A stretch of 64,000 nucleotides of DNA from DATCHW01 sp036508135. GTDB lineage: Bacteria > Bacteroidota > Ignavibacteria > Tepidaquicellales > Tepidaquicellaceae. The notes under the pieces were generated by a model. That model was given only the letters and a program-made list of their open reading frames with translations, searched no databases and had not been told where the DNA came from. The first letter of the stretch is position 1, and every line of letters begins with the position of its first letter. The stretch covers positions 1 through 64,000 of the forward strand of contig DATCHW010000117.1 of NCBI GenBank assembly GCA_036508135.1, in the 5' to 3' direction. Position numbers and translations under genes: made by a program. Positions 26,868 to 36,377 of the stretch are shown here, one piece after another.

Positions 26868-28177
26868 CATTGTGCCGGTGTCATATAAACACTCCAGCAA
26901 TCCGGTCTGTGAAGATTGAATAGGTCATAATTTAACCAAATAATTAATGCTGATTGATTAAAAGAATTATCTCTAATTTGTTTATTAAGGGCTGAAATAC
27001 AAGGAAAGTGACTGAATTCACATTCCTCAAAATAAAAATAATTTGGAATGTTTGGTATTGAATTAGGTTGTGCCACAGCCCAGTCTACTTCAGTTGCCAC
27101 TTTGTTGATTAAATTTTGATGTGTTTGATCATTCAAAGTCAAATACTGATGAGCCGGTTCATTTTCCAGTCTCACCCTGTCTATCCACATATCGCATTTG
27201 CCATACCAATAAATATGGAAATCTGTATAATATGGAATATCCCATGAATTGATAGAAACATCCGGAGGGGTGAAGTATTTTAGAAGATTAGTGTCTATAG
27301 TTAAATCTGTTTGTCCTGTTTCATAATAAAATGTGTCTATATAATTTCCATTATATTCAGCAGCTGTATTTACTTTGAAATTCCTAACAGTAAGAAATAC
27401 ATCTTTTATTACAGAATCCTTATAACTTCTTATTGAGATTTTACAAATTGTATCGCTATTATGAGTTTCTCCAACAGCATAAGCAGAGTCAATTCTTATT
27501 CTCGGCATTAAATACCAATCCCAACGATTGTCATTTGTCCAGTAATTTCCTCCATTGAACGAAAGTTCTCTATATGCAATCAAACCGCTATCAATTACAT
27601 AAACCTGATTTTCATTATATGAGTTTTTCTGACAGTATTTCACTTTTGCTCTTGAATTGTTTTCATATGTCCCAAACCTGCTATTATCTGTAATGTCAAA
27701 TAGTCCTTTTATGTAATTTGTATCAGAATATTTATAAGCATAAAACCAATAAGGGTCGCTTGAATCAACTTTTTCGCATTGATAATCACAACGTTGTCCT
27801 CCTATTATATATTGCATTGTGGGCCTATCCATTAAAGTTCTTAACGATGAATCTTTGTTAACCTGGAGAATTCCGTTTACTAATGAAGAATATTGACCCG
27901 TAGGTGCAAGATAATTGTCAGAAGTGTTTCTATTCCATCCGGTATCAATACCTGTATATTGATGCCACATATTGAAATGTAGAGAGTCTATTAGCAATTT
28001 GCGATTGACAGCGTATCCATTGTCAAAAGCACCGACAATAAATTGCGAATCTGGTATCGCAGTCGCAGCTGTGAAAGTATTTGTGTTAATTTCTGATGTT
28101 GATTTTGATAGATATGATATTATTAAAACTCCAACAATCAGAAAAAATGCTGCTGATTTGTAAATTAAATGTTTCAT
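26783..28177 (-). CDS. Exported protein of unknown function, 3' end replaced by a repeat
   Basis: 464 residues. An N-terminal hydrophobic segment (AAFFLIVGVLIISYL) acts as signal or anchor. The body is rich in Tyr, Asn and Trp with cysteines (GGQRCDYQCEKVDSSDP), resembling beta-rich secreted proteins of this lineage; no domain is recognised. The final 27 residues from PCWCLSTASPTRIYN to the stop are encoded by the GTTGGTG repeat at 26769-26867. A T9SS sorting domain, expected for such a protein, is missing, so the present stop is probably the result of insertion and the product may be truncated. It is monocistronic, with about 200 AT-rich bases upstream. Confidence 0.65.
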   Translation of the reverse strand: MKHLIYKSAAFFLIVGVLIISYLSKSTSEINTNTFTAATAIPDSQFIVGAFDNGYAVNRKLLIDSLHFNMWHQYTGIDTGWNRNTSDNYLAPTGQYSSLVNGILQVNKDSSLRTLMDRPTMQYIIGGQRCDYQCEKVDSSDPYWFYAYKYSDTNYIKGLFDITDNSRFGTYENNSRAKVKYCQKNSYNENQVYVIDSGLIAYRELSFNGGNYWTNDNRWDWYLMPRIRIDSAYAVGETHNSDTICKISIRSYKDSVIKDVFLTVRNFKVNTAAEYNGNYIDTFYYETGQTDLTIDTNLLKYFTPPDVSINSWDIPYYTDFHIYWYGKCDMWIDRVRLENEPAHQYLTLNDQTHQNLINKVATEVDWAVAQPNSIPNIPNYFYFEECEFSHFPCISALNKQIRDNSFNQSALIIWLNYDLFNLHRPDCWSVYMTPAQWSPCWCLSTASPTRIYNYKQLVTSAKAD

Positions 28178-28367
28178 AATATTGTTCTCCTGTTTTTTTT
28201 AAAATTGTTTATTCACAAAAAGATTTTTTTTATTTATAAAAACATTTTGCTTTACTCTTTAATCTTTATACGTTCTTTTTAAATATCCCTTTTTCCTTGT
28301 ATAACTTCTTAACTCCTTAACTTCTGAATTCTTATTTTAAAAACATTCCCGATAAATCGGGATTTCC

Positions 28368-28393
28368 GATAAAATGACTACCGTCATTTTATC
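28368..28393 (-). terminator. Hairpin spanning a stop codon
   Basis: GATAAAATGAC and GTCATTTTATC pair perfectly (11 bp) around TACC. The stop codon of the frameshifted T9SS gene (28384) lies inside the stem. There is no long T-run, so it is a possible terminator or another palindromic repeat; a TCCCGA/TCGGGA palindrome sits just beside it at 28347-28362. Confidence 0.5.
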
Positions 28394-29738
28394 ATCAACA
28401 TTTTCTTCGTATCTATTCTCACTCCATCGGCAAAAAGGGAATAAAAGTAAACTCCACTTGGCAAATTACTTCCATCGAATGTTACTTCATAATCTCCTCT
28501 GTTCTGTTGTTTATCGACTATAGTGACTAATCCTTTTCCACTAACGTCAAATATTAATATTTTTATATTTGAAGTTTTTGATATTTGATATTTAATTTTT
28601 GATTTTATATTGAACGGGTTTGGATAATTTTGAGATAATTTATAACCGGAAGCCGTTTCGATTATTGGTTTTATTGAAGTAATAAATGTTGTATCGCTGC
28701 CTCCTACTATAGTATGGATTTCTTTGTCATAAATATTTGTTCCATAAATATATGGCCATGCCCATCCATGTTTTCTATCTAAGAATTTAATATAATAATA
28801 TACATCTGTCTTCGCTGTATCGGCAATTTGGTATCCCCAGGTAAGACCGCCATTTGTAGTTTTCAAAATGGGAGCATAAGATATATTACCTCCACCATAA
28901 AAATGTGGACCGACAGCCAAACCGTATCTTTATTCAAAATAGATATACTTCTGATACTATTATAGGTAAATATTGGAACTTGTTGAGATATCCAAGTTAA
29001 TCCGCCATCCGTTGTTTTTTTAATTCCGGCATATCCCTTCCATCCTGTTAAGCTATCAAGCATTTGGATACAAACATATTGTTCTCCCGTAATATTTGTC
29101 CAGGTAAATCCGCCATCTGAAGTTCTTCTCATATCATAACTTGTAGGACCACTGTAAAGTTGAAATCCGAGATATTTATTATACATATAAATACTATATG
29201 GCATTCCCGTTCCTGAGTTGCCCCAGATTCTTGCAAAAGTATTTCCGCCGTCGGTTGTACGAAAAACTCCACCCCCAAGTCCGGCATCCATTACAAACAA
29301 TACAGTATCTTTATTTATTACTGCCATATCTTGTGGATAAAATAATCCTCCGTAAGTGAGAGTAAACCATGTATCTCCTCCGTCGGTTGTTTTCCACAAA
29401 TAATTTGTATATGCAGAAGCATAACCTGTATTTTTATCCGCAAACTGTATCTTATTAAAATTTGGATATGTAGAATTTATTATTGCCCAGTTATCTCCGC
29501 CATTTGTAGTTTTTAGAATATAGCTATGTACATGGGGGTTTTGGTTTGTAACAGCAAATCCTTTCAGGCTGTCTAAAAATGCAAAACTGGTTATATTACA
29601 GCTATCTAAATATGGAAATGTTTGTACATACCATCCTTGATTGCGGGAATCATTAAATCCATACGAAGAGAAAAACACAAGCAGACAGGAAACAATAAGA
29701 ATATCAAGTAGTGCGGAAATGTATTTTGAAAGTTTCAT
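28384..29738 (-). pseudogene. T9SS-exported YCF48-like propeller protein, frameshifted
   Basis: Two frames together make one protein. The first (29738 to about 28920) has a signal peptide (LLDILIVSCLLVFFSSYG) and YCF48/BNR-type repeats (ILKTTNGGDNW, LWKTTDGGDTWF, VFRTTDGGNTF). The second (about 28920 to 28384) continues with ILKTTNGGLTWGYQ and ends in a T9SS sorting domain (SQNYPNPFN, SGVYFYSLFADG, KKMLMIK). Reading passes from DTV to AVGPHFYGGG if one T is restored in GTTTGG near 28918-28922. It is therefore a single-base frameshift, or a homopolymer sequencing error. The start is taken at the Met preceding the signal peptide. Confidence 0.8.
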
Positions 29739-30099
29739 AATATTAAAAATTTTAATTCCCAAAATTCCCAAAATTTCTAAAATTTGAATTCTATATAAAA
29801 TTATAATATGTTATACTTTTAAAATATGCAATTCTTTTCCCGATGCAATTTATCACCGCTACGGTGCAATTGTTTGTGTAAAATATAACTCTCCTCTCAA
29901 ATCAATGTCGAGATACCGAATCGTAGGGAAGAGCGAATATGCTTCGCTTTGATAGAACTGAAATTTGATTAGTTAATCCTTTTATTTTCTGCTGTTAATT
30001 TTTGAAAAATGAAAAGGTGAACATTTGGTCAAGAATGAAATGAGGACATACACTCGGATCTGCCTCTACAATCAGGAAAAACATCTGTTTGTATACAAT
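29739..30099. other. Gap between the frameshifted gene and mntH
   Basis: AT-rich gap of about 360 bases with a small hairpin CACCG/CGGTG (29854-29866) and direct repeats of CCCAAAATT next to the frameshifted gene's start. No open frame or recognisable RNA is seen. Confidence 0.4.
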
Positions 30100-31350
30100 T
30101 CAGGAAAAAAAATCAATTATCAGCATTGCATTCAGAATGGTAACTATCAACGCAGTTAACCAAAGAAATATTTTTCCTGAACCGGTATTTTTATATTTCC
30201 CCATAATCTTCCCCGAGGAAGTAAGATAAATCAATACGAAAATTGTCCAGGGCAGCTGAAGACTTAATATTACCTGGCTCCATATTAATCCGTTAAAAGG
30301 ATTGTTAAGAAAAAATATTACAAGAAGCGCACCTATGACGGTAATGAGAACTCCTATTCTTGAATGGTTATCTTTAAGGTCAAGAGGTTCTTTATAGATG
30401 CCCGCAAATATACTCGCACCTGCCATTGCTGCGGTGATAGAAGAAGATATACCCGCAAAAATCAATGCAAGAGCAAATACGATTGCGGCAGAATTCCCGA
30501 GCAGGGGTTTCAGAGTATCCTGTGCCTGCTGCAATTCCGTTACTTCAATTTTATTTGTGAAAAAAACTGCCGCCGCCACTATTATCATTGCTCCATTTAT
30601 AGCCCAGCCTGCAATCATAGCTGTTAACGTATCATAAAATTCATATTTCAACCTTTTTTGTATAACTCCTTCGCCTTCTTTTTGCCATTGCCTGCTTTGA
30701 ATTATTTCTGAATGCAGAAAAATATTATGCGGCATTACAACCGCACCAAGCACACTCATAATTATCAGGATTGAATCTTTGGGGAATGACGGAACTATCA
30801 AAGATATACCTGTAGCTGTCCAGTTCACATCCGAAAGGAAAAGTTCGTACAAGAACGAAAGTCCGATAAGAGAAACGAAACCGATAATGTATTTTTCGAT
30901 TAACCGGTAGGAATTAGTTAACAATACAATGATGATTACAATAGCAGTCAATATAGAACCGATGAAAAGCGGAATATTTAATAGCATATTAAGACCAATT
31001 GCTGATCCGAGAATTTCTGCAAGTGCAGTTGAAATTGACGCAAATACTGCACTTCCGAGAAAAGTCCTGCTGACGGGTTTTTTCAGATATTCAGTCGAGG
31101 CTTCAGAAAGGCATAATCCGGTTACTATTCCAAGGTGTGCCGCATTATGCTGAAGAAATATAAGCATTATGGTAGAAAGAGATACCATCCAGAGCAGATT
31201 GTATCCGAACTGTGAACCTGCGGCAATATTAGAAGCCCAGTTGCCCGGGTCTATGAATCCGACTGTTACAATAAATCCCGGACCGATATATTTTAATATC
31301 TCAAGCCCTCCGAAGTTAGGCTTATGTCCCTGAAAATACTTTTTAAGCAA
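30100..31350 (-). CDS. mntH: NRAMP-family divalent metal (Mn/Fe) transporter
   Basis: Inner-membrane proton-coupled importer of Mn2+ or Fe2+, 416 residues with about 11 helices. The canonical metal site is intact: DPGN in helix 1 (GFIDPGNWASNIAAGSQFGYN) and MPHN in helix 6 (VVMPHNIFLHSEII). It is a single-gene unit: flanking genes are lipoprotein and secreted-protein genes. No MntR-type operator could be identified in the 200-base upstream gap, which instead carries a short CCTCC/GGAGG palindrome near 31433. It contrasts with the non-canonical NRAMP relative at 60775-62022. Confidence 0.93.
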   Translation of the reverse strand: MLKKYFQGHKPNFGGLEILKYIGPGFIVTVGFIDPGNWASNIAAGSQFGYNLLWMVSLSTIMLIFLQHNAAHLGIVTGLCLSEASTEYLKKPVSRTFLGSAVFASISTALAEILGSAIGLNMLLNIPLFIGSILTAIVIIIVLLTNSYRLIEKYIIGFVSLIGLSFLYELFLSDVNWTATGISLIVPSFPKDSILIIMSVLGAVVMPHNIFLHSEIIQSRQWQKEGEGVIQKRLKYEFYDTLTAMIAGWAINGAMIIVAAAVFFTNKIEVTELQQAQDTLKPLLGNSAAIVFALALIFAGISSSITAAMAGASIFAGIYKEPLDLKDNHSRIGVLITVIGALLVIFFLNNPFNGLIWSQVILSLQLPWTIFVLIYLTSSGKIMGKYKNTGSGKIFLWLTALIVTILNAMLIIDFFS

Positions 31351-31547
31351 ATCTTAAATCATTAATAAGGAATTAATGATAAGATATAAATTATAAGAGT
31401 AATTTGAAATTTAATATTTTTTTACTTTAGTCCTCCATATTAAGGAGGGTTCAGTAAAAATTCGTTATTGAAACTTTTATAAAAAGTTAAGAAGTCAAAT
31501 TAAAAAAAGTCCCTGCGATCGATTTTATTGTTTTTTTCATCCATTAT

Positions 31548-31994
31548 TTACTCTTTAAGTTTATATGCCTTAAAGCGTCCTCTTGAACTTGTCCCTGCTA
31601 AAGACGAATGATACCATTCTCCTTCAATGGATTTACTGAATATGCTTACGCTAACATAAACATTATTATCAGCAATTTTCGGGTTCATATCCAAGAACGC
31701 TTTATTACTATAAACATAATAAAAGCCTGAAAAAATTCCTTTCATAGAACTATATCCGGAAAAATTTTCTTTATAGACTTTTGAAAAGGTATATGTACCG
31801 GAGACTACTGAATCTTGTATTTCTGCTACTTTAATCGTTCCTTCGGCAAGCATTGTCTTTACTGAGTCTTCCATAATAAAGAAATATTCATCCGGTTTGC
31901 TGAAATTTACTTCGGCATATTCTACTTTCCCGGTATTGCATCCGTAAAGAATAAATAACATTAAAAATATTGCAGGAAAACTTTTCTTTATCAT
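31548..31994 (-). CDS. Lipoprotein of unknown function
   Basis: 148 residues with a clear lipoprotein signal (FPAIFLMLFILYGCNTGK, Cys19). The mature part is beta-strand rich and ends in a compact segment (SKSIEGEWYHSSLAGTSSRGRFKAYKL) reminiscent of small extracytoplasmic beta-barrel folds, but no family is recognised. It lies 10 bases after the metalloprotease gene and on the same strand, so the two are probably one transcript and this could be an accessory or inhibitor protein; that link is inference. Confidence 0.65.
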   Translation of the reverse strand: MIKKSFPAIFLMLFILYGCNTGKVEYAEVNFSKPDEYFFIMEDSVKTMLAEGTIKVAEIQDSVVSGTYTFSKVYKENFSGYSSMKGIFSGFYYVYSNKAFLDMNPKIADNNVYVSVSIFSKSIEGEWYHSSLAGTSSRGRFKAYKLKE

Positions 31995-32004
31995 ATTTGA
32001 CTCC

Positions 32005-33744
32005 TTATTTTGTCAAAACCATTTTTTTAACTTGCGTAAATACTACTTTATTTACATCGATTGCATCGTTTGCTATTAATTTATAGAAGTAAACTCCGCT
32101 TGCAAGAGAATAATTAGCAGCGTTAAAGCTGACATCATATACTCCGACAGCATAATATTGATTATTAACAAGCGTTGTGATTTCTTTTCCTGTTACATCA
32201 TAGATTTTAATGCTGACATATGCTTCTTTCGGTATTGCATACTGCAATATTGTCACAGGATTGAAAGGATTCGGGAAATTCTGCATCAGGTCAAATGTGA
32301 CAGGAAGTTCTGAAGAGTTTATATAACGTTTCAGGCATGGTGCATTATTGTAACAAAACCTGATAGTATCTCCCGGTAATGGTCCGAACCCAAGGCTAAA
32401 ATTGACCGCTCCGTTCAGATGGCAATAACTCATTATGGTTCCGTTATAATTTGGCTGAGTATAGTAAAAGCAGTTTCCTTCGGCATTATAACAGGAATCA
32501 ATCGCACCAATCACGCCGGGCGATGTAGGCCAGGCACAAGCATGCGTATGCTTCGAGCCGATGTTATGACCTATTTCATGAGTGATTACGCCGACCGTCC
32601 AGGAGTAAAGAGGTAATCCCTGATAATTTGTGTCGATGTTGCTGAAGGCATATCTGCCTGAAGAATCCTGTGAATTAAACGGTACACAAAGAACATTGAT
32701 CCAAGCTATACCACCTAGTATTTGATTATGACCTGTTGAAAGCAAATGTCCCAGATTACCATAAAAAGTATCTTTGCTTCTTCCGCCGAAATTCAATAAA
32801 ATTTCGTACGAGTCGTTAGATGAAGCATACGGATCAACTGATGTCCACACCCCGACTTCACTTATTACTATCGCGATCTGTTCATTCTGATAGAGTGTTT
32901 GTACGCTTGAAAAAATTGCAGAAATCACGTCATATGTATGTCCGGGATACAAATTATATCTTTGATGCATATCATAATCCGCTTCGAAATACATTTTTAC
33001 CGGAACAGTTGCTGTATATGGGTTTTCTTTTATTTTTTCTATATCGTTCATTGCTTCTTTTGATGCCTTCAGGAATTTCGAGTTATAATCATCAACCTTA
33101 CATTCAAATTTATTTTTGACCAGAAGATCCCTGTCATTGTATAAAATATAATCTTGGTTAAATCCGGTTTTATTTCCTGTCATCCCTAAAACATAGTTCC
33201 CTGATTTGTCCGATGCAACAGCCACAACCATATTTTCAAAAATGCTTACCGAGGCTACCGATTTATCATCTCCTTTTATTATACCTTTGTAGAATATTCC
33301 GGGAGTATAAGCAATAGGAGTTTTTCCGGAATTTGAAAGTGTGTTAAATCTTGCATCACTCGAAAAAATGTTTTTTCGTGTAAGTTCCATCTCGAGATAC
33401 TCATTCGATGATAATGGAATCCTGAATACAATATTCTCTTTCGGATTTTTTAAAAGAGTATTCAGTTCATTCTTTTTTATCAACAGGGTACTGCTCTTTT
33501 TTACGATGTCCTTCACGTTCTTGACGCTTTGCGAATTTTTGTTGTAAGTGAATAAATTCACTTCATCAAATGTCTTGTTTTGTTTTATTAAATTAATTTC
33601 CTCTGCTACCTTTTTAATCGGATTATTGATTTTTACTTTATCCGGCTGAACTGCTCTGTCTGTATTGCCCGTTGAAAATCCGATTGCAATAAGAGCTCCG
33701 GTTATTAATGCAAAAAGCAGAAATGTGTTTAAAATCTTTTTCAT
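32005..33744 (-). CDS. T9SS-exported zinc metalloprotease (reprolysin/M12B-like)
   Basis: 579 residues. Signal peptide (TFLLFALITGALIAIGFS), a propeptide-like region to about 230, then a metalloprotease domain whose zinc motif HEIGHNIGSKHTH (HExxHxxxxxH, about residues 387-399) has the extended metzincin form; the downstream SYCHLNG may hold the Met-turn region (MSYC). The C-terminus is a complete T9SS type A sorting domain (LMQNFPNPFNPVT, SGVYFYKLIAND, KKMVLTK) without the repeat insertions seen in other copies here. Expected to be secreted across the outer membrane and act on extracellular protein. Followed by a lipoprotein gene 10 bases on. Confidence 0.88.
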   Translation of the reverse strand: MKKILNTFLLFALITGALIAIGFSTGNTDRAVQPDKVKINNPIKKVAEEINLIKQNKTFDEVNLFTYNKNSQSVKNVKDIVKKSSTLLIKKNELNTLLKNPKENIVFRIPLSSNEYLEMELTRKNIFSSDARFNTLSNSGKTPIAYTPGIFYKGIIKGDDKSVASVSIFENMVVAVASDKSGNYVLGMTGNKTGFNQDYILYNDRDLLVKNKFECKVDDYNSKFLKASKEAMNDIEKIKENPYTATVPVKMYFEADYDMHQRYNLYPGHTYDVISAIFSSVQTLYQNEQIAIVISEVGVWTSVDPYASSNDSYEILLNFGGRSKDTFYGNLGHLLSTGHNQILGGIAWINVLCVPFNSQDSSGRYAFSNIDTNYQGLPLYSWTVGVITHEIGHNIGSKHTHACAWPTSPGVIGAIDSCYNAEGNCFYYTQPNYNGTIMSYCHLNGAVNFSLGFGPLPGDTIRFCYNNAPCLKRYINSSELPVTFDLMQNFPNPFNPVTILQYAIPKEAYVSIKIYDVTGKEITTLVNNQYYAVGVYDVSFNAANYSLASGVYFYKLIANDAIDVNKVVFTQVKKMVLTK

Positions 33745-33776
33745 AATTTTGAATGTTATTGATTAATAATTATTTT

Positions 33777-34262
33777 TCATTTCTCGGAAGAATTAGTCGC
33801 ATTCTCTGTTGCTTTAACATCCGGTTCCGCAGGTAAATCTTTGGTTGTTCTTACATAGAATAAGTTCCTGTCTACATTTGTTCCATACATATTTAGTTTC
33901 GTTGCTCCGCTATCGGTCACTACCTCGATTCTATATGTTGCCAGCGGTTGATTGACCAAGGAATAAGTTAACTGGTTATTATTAACAGCAAAAGTCCTGA
34001 TTACGGTATCGGTTCCCGGACAGACAAGATAAGCAGAATTGTCATTATGGAAAGTAACTGTTTCGTTAGCGCAAATATCTATATTAGAACCGGTTTGCCT
34101 TTGAAGCTGCCAGGTATAGAGTAGATCTGTTATACTTGTACTTTGTCCATTTAAAAGTGTACTACATTCTGCACCTATAAATGGAAATGATGCGACCATT
34201 AAATAAATAATGACCTGAGGGAAAATCTTTTTAGAAATCTTTGAAAAATTTTTTGTGTCCAT
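33777..34262 (-). CDS. Exported lipocalin-like small protein
   Basis: 161 residues. N-terminal hydrophobic segment (QVIIYLMVASFPFIGAECS) is a likely signal peptide. The mature part has the strand order of lipocalin-like small proteins of Bacteroidota: YTWQLQRQTGSNIDICANETVTFHNDNSAYLV and then a Thr/Asn-rich C-terminal extension. The assignment to the lipocalin-like family is tentative; no other function can be read. It precedes the metalloprotease gene by about 30 bases on the same strand. Confidence 0.5.
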   Translation of the reverse strand: MDTKNFSKISKKIFPQVIIYLMVASFPFIGAECSTLLNGQSTSITDLLYTWQLQRQTGSNIDICANETVTFHNDNSAYLVCPGTDTVIRTFAVNNNQLTYSLVNQPLATYRIEVVTDSGATKLNMYGTNVDRNLFYVRTTKDLPAEPDVKATENATNSSEK

Positions 34263-34441
34263 ATTTGTATTGTTTTTATATTATCAATATACAAATTGAA
34301 ATATTATTTTTCAACTGTGTATATATTCACTTTAAAAAATAAGTTTTAGGTTATATAATTAGGAATATTGGAAAGTCGTATTTTTATGAAAAGTATAGCT
34401 AAATAGCTAACTTTTCACGGAATGACGTGTCTATTTTGAGG

Positions 34442-34864
34442 TTAATTTCTTTTGCCGAGAATTAATTTGTCTGCCGCTATAAAGAGTATGATAATGAAAG
34501 TTATAATAATCAGGTATAACAATGAGTCCCCTGTTCCGGAAATTCCTATAGCAGACAAAATTTCCGCTGCAAGATCAGAAAGATAAGTATAAACACTCTT
34601 TAAAATACCGAAACCTGATGATTCTTCATCACCGGAACTTATAACGATAGATGAACCGATGAAGTATGACAGAACGGACATTACCGCGATAACCGCTATA
34701 CTTATCATTCCCGCAAATTTAAAGGTCTTTTTATCTTCTTTTGCAAACTCGAGGCTCAGCTTGATTCTCTTCATCACTTCGTCGGAAAATTCATCCGAAG
34801 TTCCGGTATGAAGAGAATCCTGTATTCTTTTATTTAAAAAATCTTCTATGTTTCCTTCGTTCAT
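34442..34864 (-). CDS. Membrane protein, probable anti-sigma partner of the adjacent sigma factor
   Basis: About 140 residues with two membrane helices (MISIAVIAVMSVLSYFIGSSI and LLYLIIITFIIILFIAADKLI) after a charged N-terminus (MNEGNIEDFLNKRIQDSL). The start at 34864 is chosen because GGAG lies 6 bases upstream; a longer frame starts at 34903 and would overlap the sigma factor. It directly follows an ECF sigma gene, the usual place for an anti-sigma factor, and an N-terminal cytoplasmic segment would fit. No zinc-binding HxxxCxxC motif is visible, so the role rests on position. Confidence 0.6.
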   Translation of the reverse strand: MNEGNIEDFLNKRIQDSLHTGTSDEFSDEVMKRIKLSLEFAKEDKKTFKFAGMISIAVIAVMSVLSYFIGSSIVISSGDEESSGFGILKSVYTYLSDLAAEILSAIGISGTGDSLLYLIIITFIIILFIAADKLILGKRN

Positions 34865-34895
34865 TTTAGCTCCATTTAAAAAATTTAGGTTTAAC

Positions 34896-35537
34896 TCAAA
34901 CATATTCCAGCAGTTCTTCGGCTGTCATTCTTTTTAAAAGTAATTCTTTCAATTTATTCTTTGCCCTGAAAATCCTGTTCTTTATCGTACCAATCGGCAG
35001 ATTCAGGATTTTCGATATTTCATCATGCGATAAATCATTAATATAAAACATATTCAATATCACGGAATAATGCTCGGGAATATTATTTATATATTCATTA
35101 ATTATTACGGATATTTCATTCTGTGATAAACTCTTTTCGGGACTGAACTCAATACCCTGTGAGTATAATCCTTTGTCTATCATGCTTTCATCAAAATACG
35201 ACGTAAGTTCGTCTCCTGTCTTATAATTCGAATTTGTCACATCAATTGATAAAATATTGAAGTTCTTTTTCCGGTACTTTTTGTAGTAATCTACAGCCGA
35301 GTTATAAACTATACTGTAAATGTAAGTTGAAAATTTTGATTTCTCTTCAAAACTACTGCTCATTACAGAATTGAATATCTTCATAAATACATCCTGCAGA
35401 CAGTCTTCCGATTCATTCCGGTTTTTCAGGATCTTCACAATTAATGAAAAGGACTTGTCCTTATATCTATCGACAAGTTCCTTAAAATATTTTAATTCGC
35501 CTGATTTTACCTTATTTATGATTTCAATATCGGTCAA
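34896..35537 (-). CDS. ECF-type RNA polymerase sigma factor
   Basis: 213 residues with sigma-70 regions 2 (VDRYKDKSFSLIVKILKNRNESEDCLQDVFMKIF, the polymerase-binding DCLQDVF segment) and 4 (IPEHYSVILNMFYINDLSHDEISKILNLPIGTIKNRIFRAKNKL, helix-turn-helix for the -35 element). Region 3 is absent, as in ECF factors. A spacer of about 40 residues separates the two regions. It lies 19 bases after a DUF4097 gene and before a two-helix membrane protein, so it probably answers to envelope signals. Confidence 0.92.
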   Translation of the reverse strand: MTDIEIINKVKSGELKYFKELVDRYKDKSFSLIVKILKNRNESEDCLQDVFMKIFNSVMSSSFEEKSKFSTYIYSIVYNSAVDYYKKYRKKNFNILSIDVTNSNYKTGDELTSYFDESMIDKGLYSQGIEFSPEKSLSQNEISVIINEYINNIPEHYSVILNMFYINDLSHDEISKILNLPIGTIKNRIFRAKNKLKELLLKRMTAEELLEYV

Positions 35538-35556
35538 TTCTGTAAGCTTATGTTTT

Positions 35557-36372
35557 TTAATTGCTTTTGAGAATCTTAATGCTTCCGTTAACTGTGCTTA
35601 TCTTTATTTCCGAATTCGAGTTTCCTAATTTCGCTTTGAAATTTTTCTTATCCTTATTCACATCTTTGAAATCGAAATTATCATATTTAATACTTCCGTT
35701 TACGATATCTGCTTCAAATATTCCGGAAAACGAAGGCGATAACTTAAGATTTACGGAACCGTTTACCGCATCAAGCTTCATACCTTTAGTTGAATCAAGC
35801 TCGGCAGATATTTTTCCGTTGGTTGTTTCTAACTTCAGAATACCGCTTGATTTTTCAACATTGATTTTTCCGTTGACAGTACTGCCGGTAATATTATTTG
35901 TGACATTTGAGGTTTCCAGTTTGCCGTTCACGCTTGATACCTCTGCCTCGAGTCCTGCAGGAAGATAGACCGTATAATTGATGCTGTTCCTCCCCCAGTT
36001 TCCGAAATATAAAATTTGTCTATCTCGGATCGTTGTTTTTCCGGAAAACCTGATTTCACTTGATATCGAATCTATATTTATCTCATAACTTTTCAGAGGT
36101 TCGTTCAATTCTTTTTTAGTAACATAAGATATTATTTCAACATTTATTACAATATTGCTGTCGCTTGAATTTTTTTTAATTACAATATTTCCGTCATTGT
36201 TTTCAACGATTATTTTTGTTTTTCCGGCGGATGATAATCTGAATTCTCTCGTTTCTGTTTTTTCATATCTTTTCTGGAAATAACTGCAGCCCGTAAAAGA
36301 TATTGAGAATACCAGTATCAAAAACGAAATTAAAATTGCTTTATTGTTTAGTCTATATTTTAACATTTTCAT
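35557..36372 (-). CDS. DUF4097-domain adhesin-like lipoprotein
   Basis: 271 residues: a lipoprotein signal (ILISFLILVFSISFTGCSY) and then a right-handed beta-solenoid-like DUF4097 region of repeated short strands (GNIVIKKNSSDSNIVI, VNGKLETSNVTNN, TVNGKINVEKSSG, TTNGKISAELDSTKG, VNGSVNLKLSPS, VNGSIKYD). Members often sit with ECF sigma and anti-sigma genes in Bacteroidota; the exact role is unknown. Four genes (DUF6249, DUF4097, sigma, membrane protein) run within 5-35 bases of each other and look like one operon. Confidence 0.85.
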   Translation of the reverse strand: MKMLKYRLNNKAILISFLILVFSISFTGCSYFQKRYEKTETREFRLSSAGKTKIIVENNDGNIVIKKNSSDSNIVINVEIISYVTKKELNEPLKSYEINIDSISSEIRFSGKTTIRDRQILYFGNWGRNSINYTVYLPAGLEAEVSSVNGKLETSNVTNNITGSTVNGKINVEKSSGILKLETTNGKISAELDSTKGMKLDAVNGSVNLKLSPSFSGIFEADIVNGSIKYDNFDFKDVNKDKKNFKAKLGNSNSEIKISTVNGSIKILKSN

Positions 36373-36377
36373 ATCAG

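Noticed and set aside
34865..34903. Longer start for the anti-sigma-like protein
   Set aside because: It would overlap the sigma gene's end and has no ribosome site, whereas GGAG precedes the Met at 34864.
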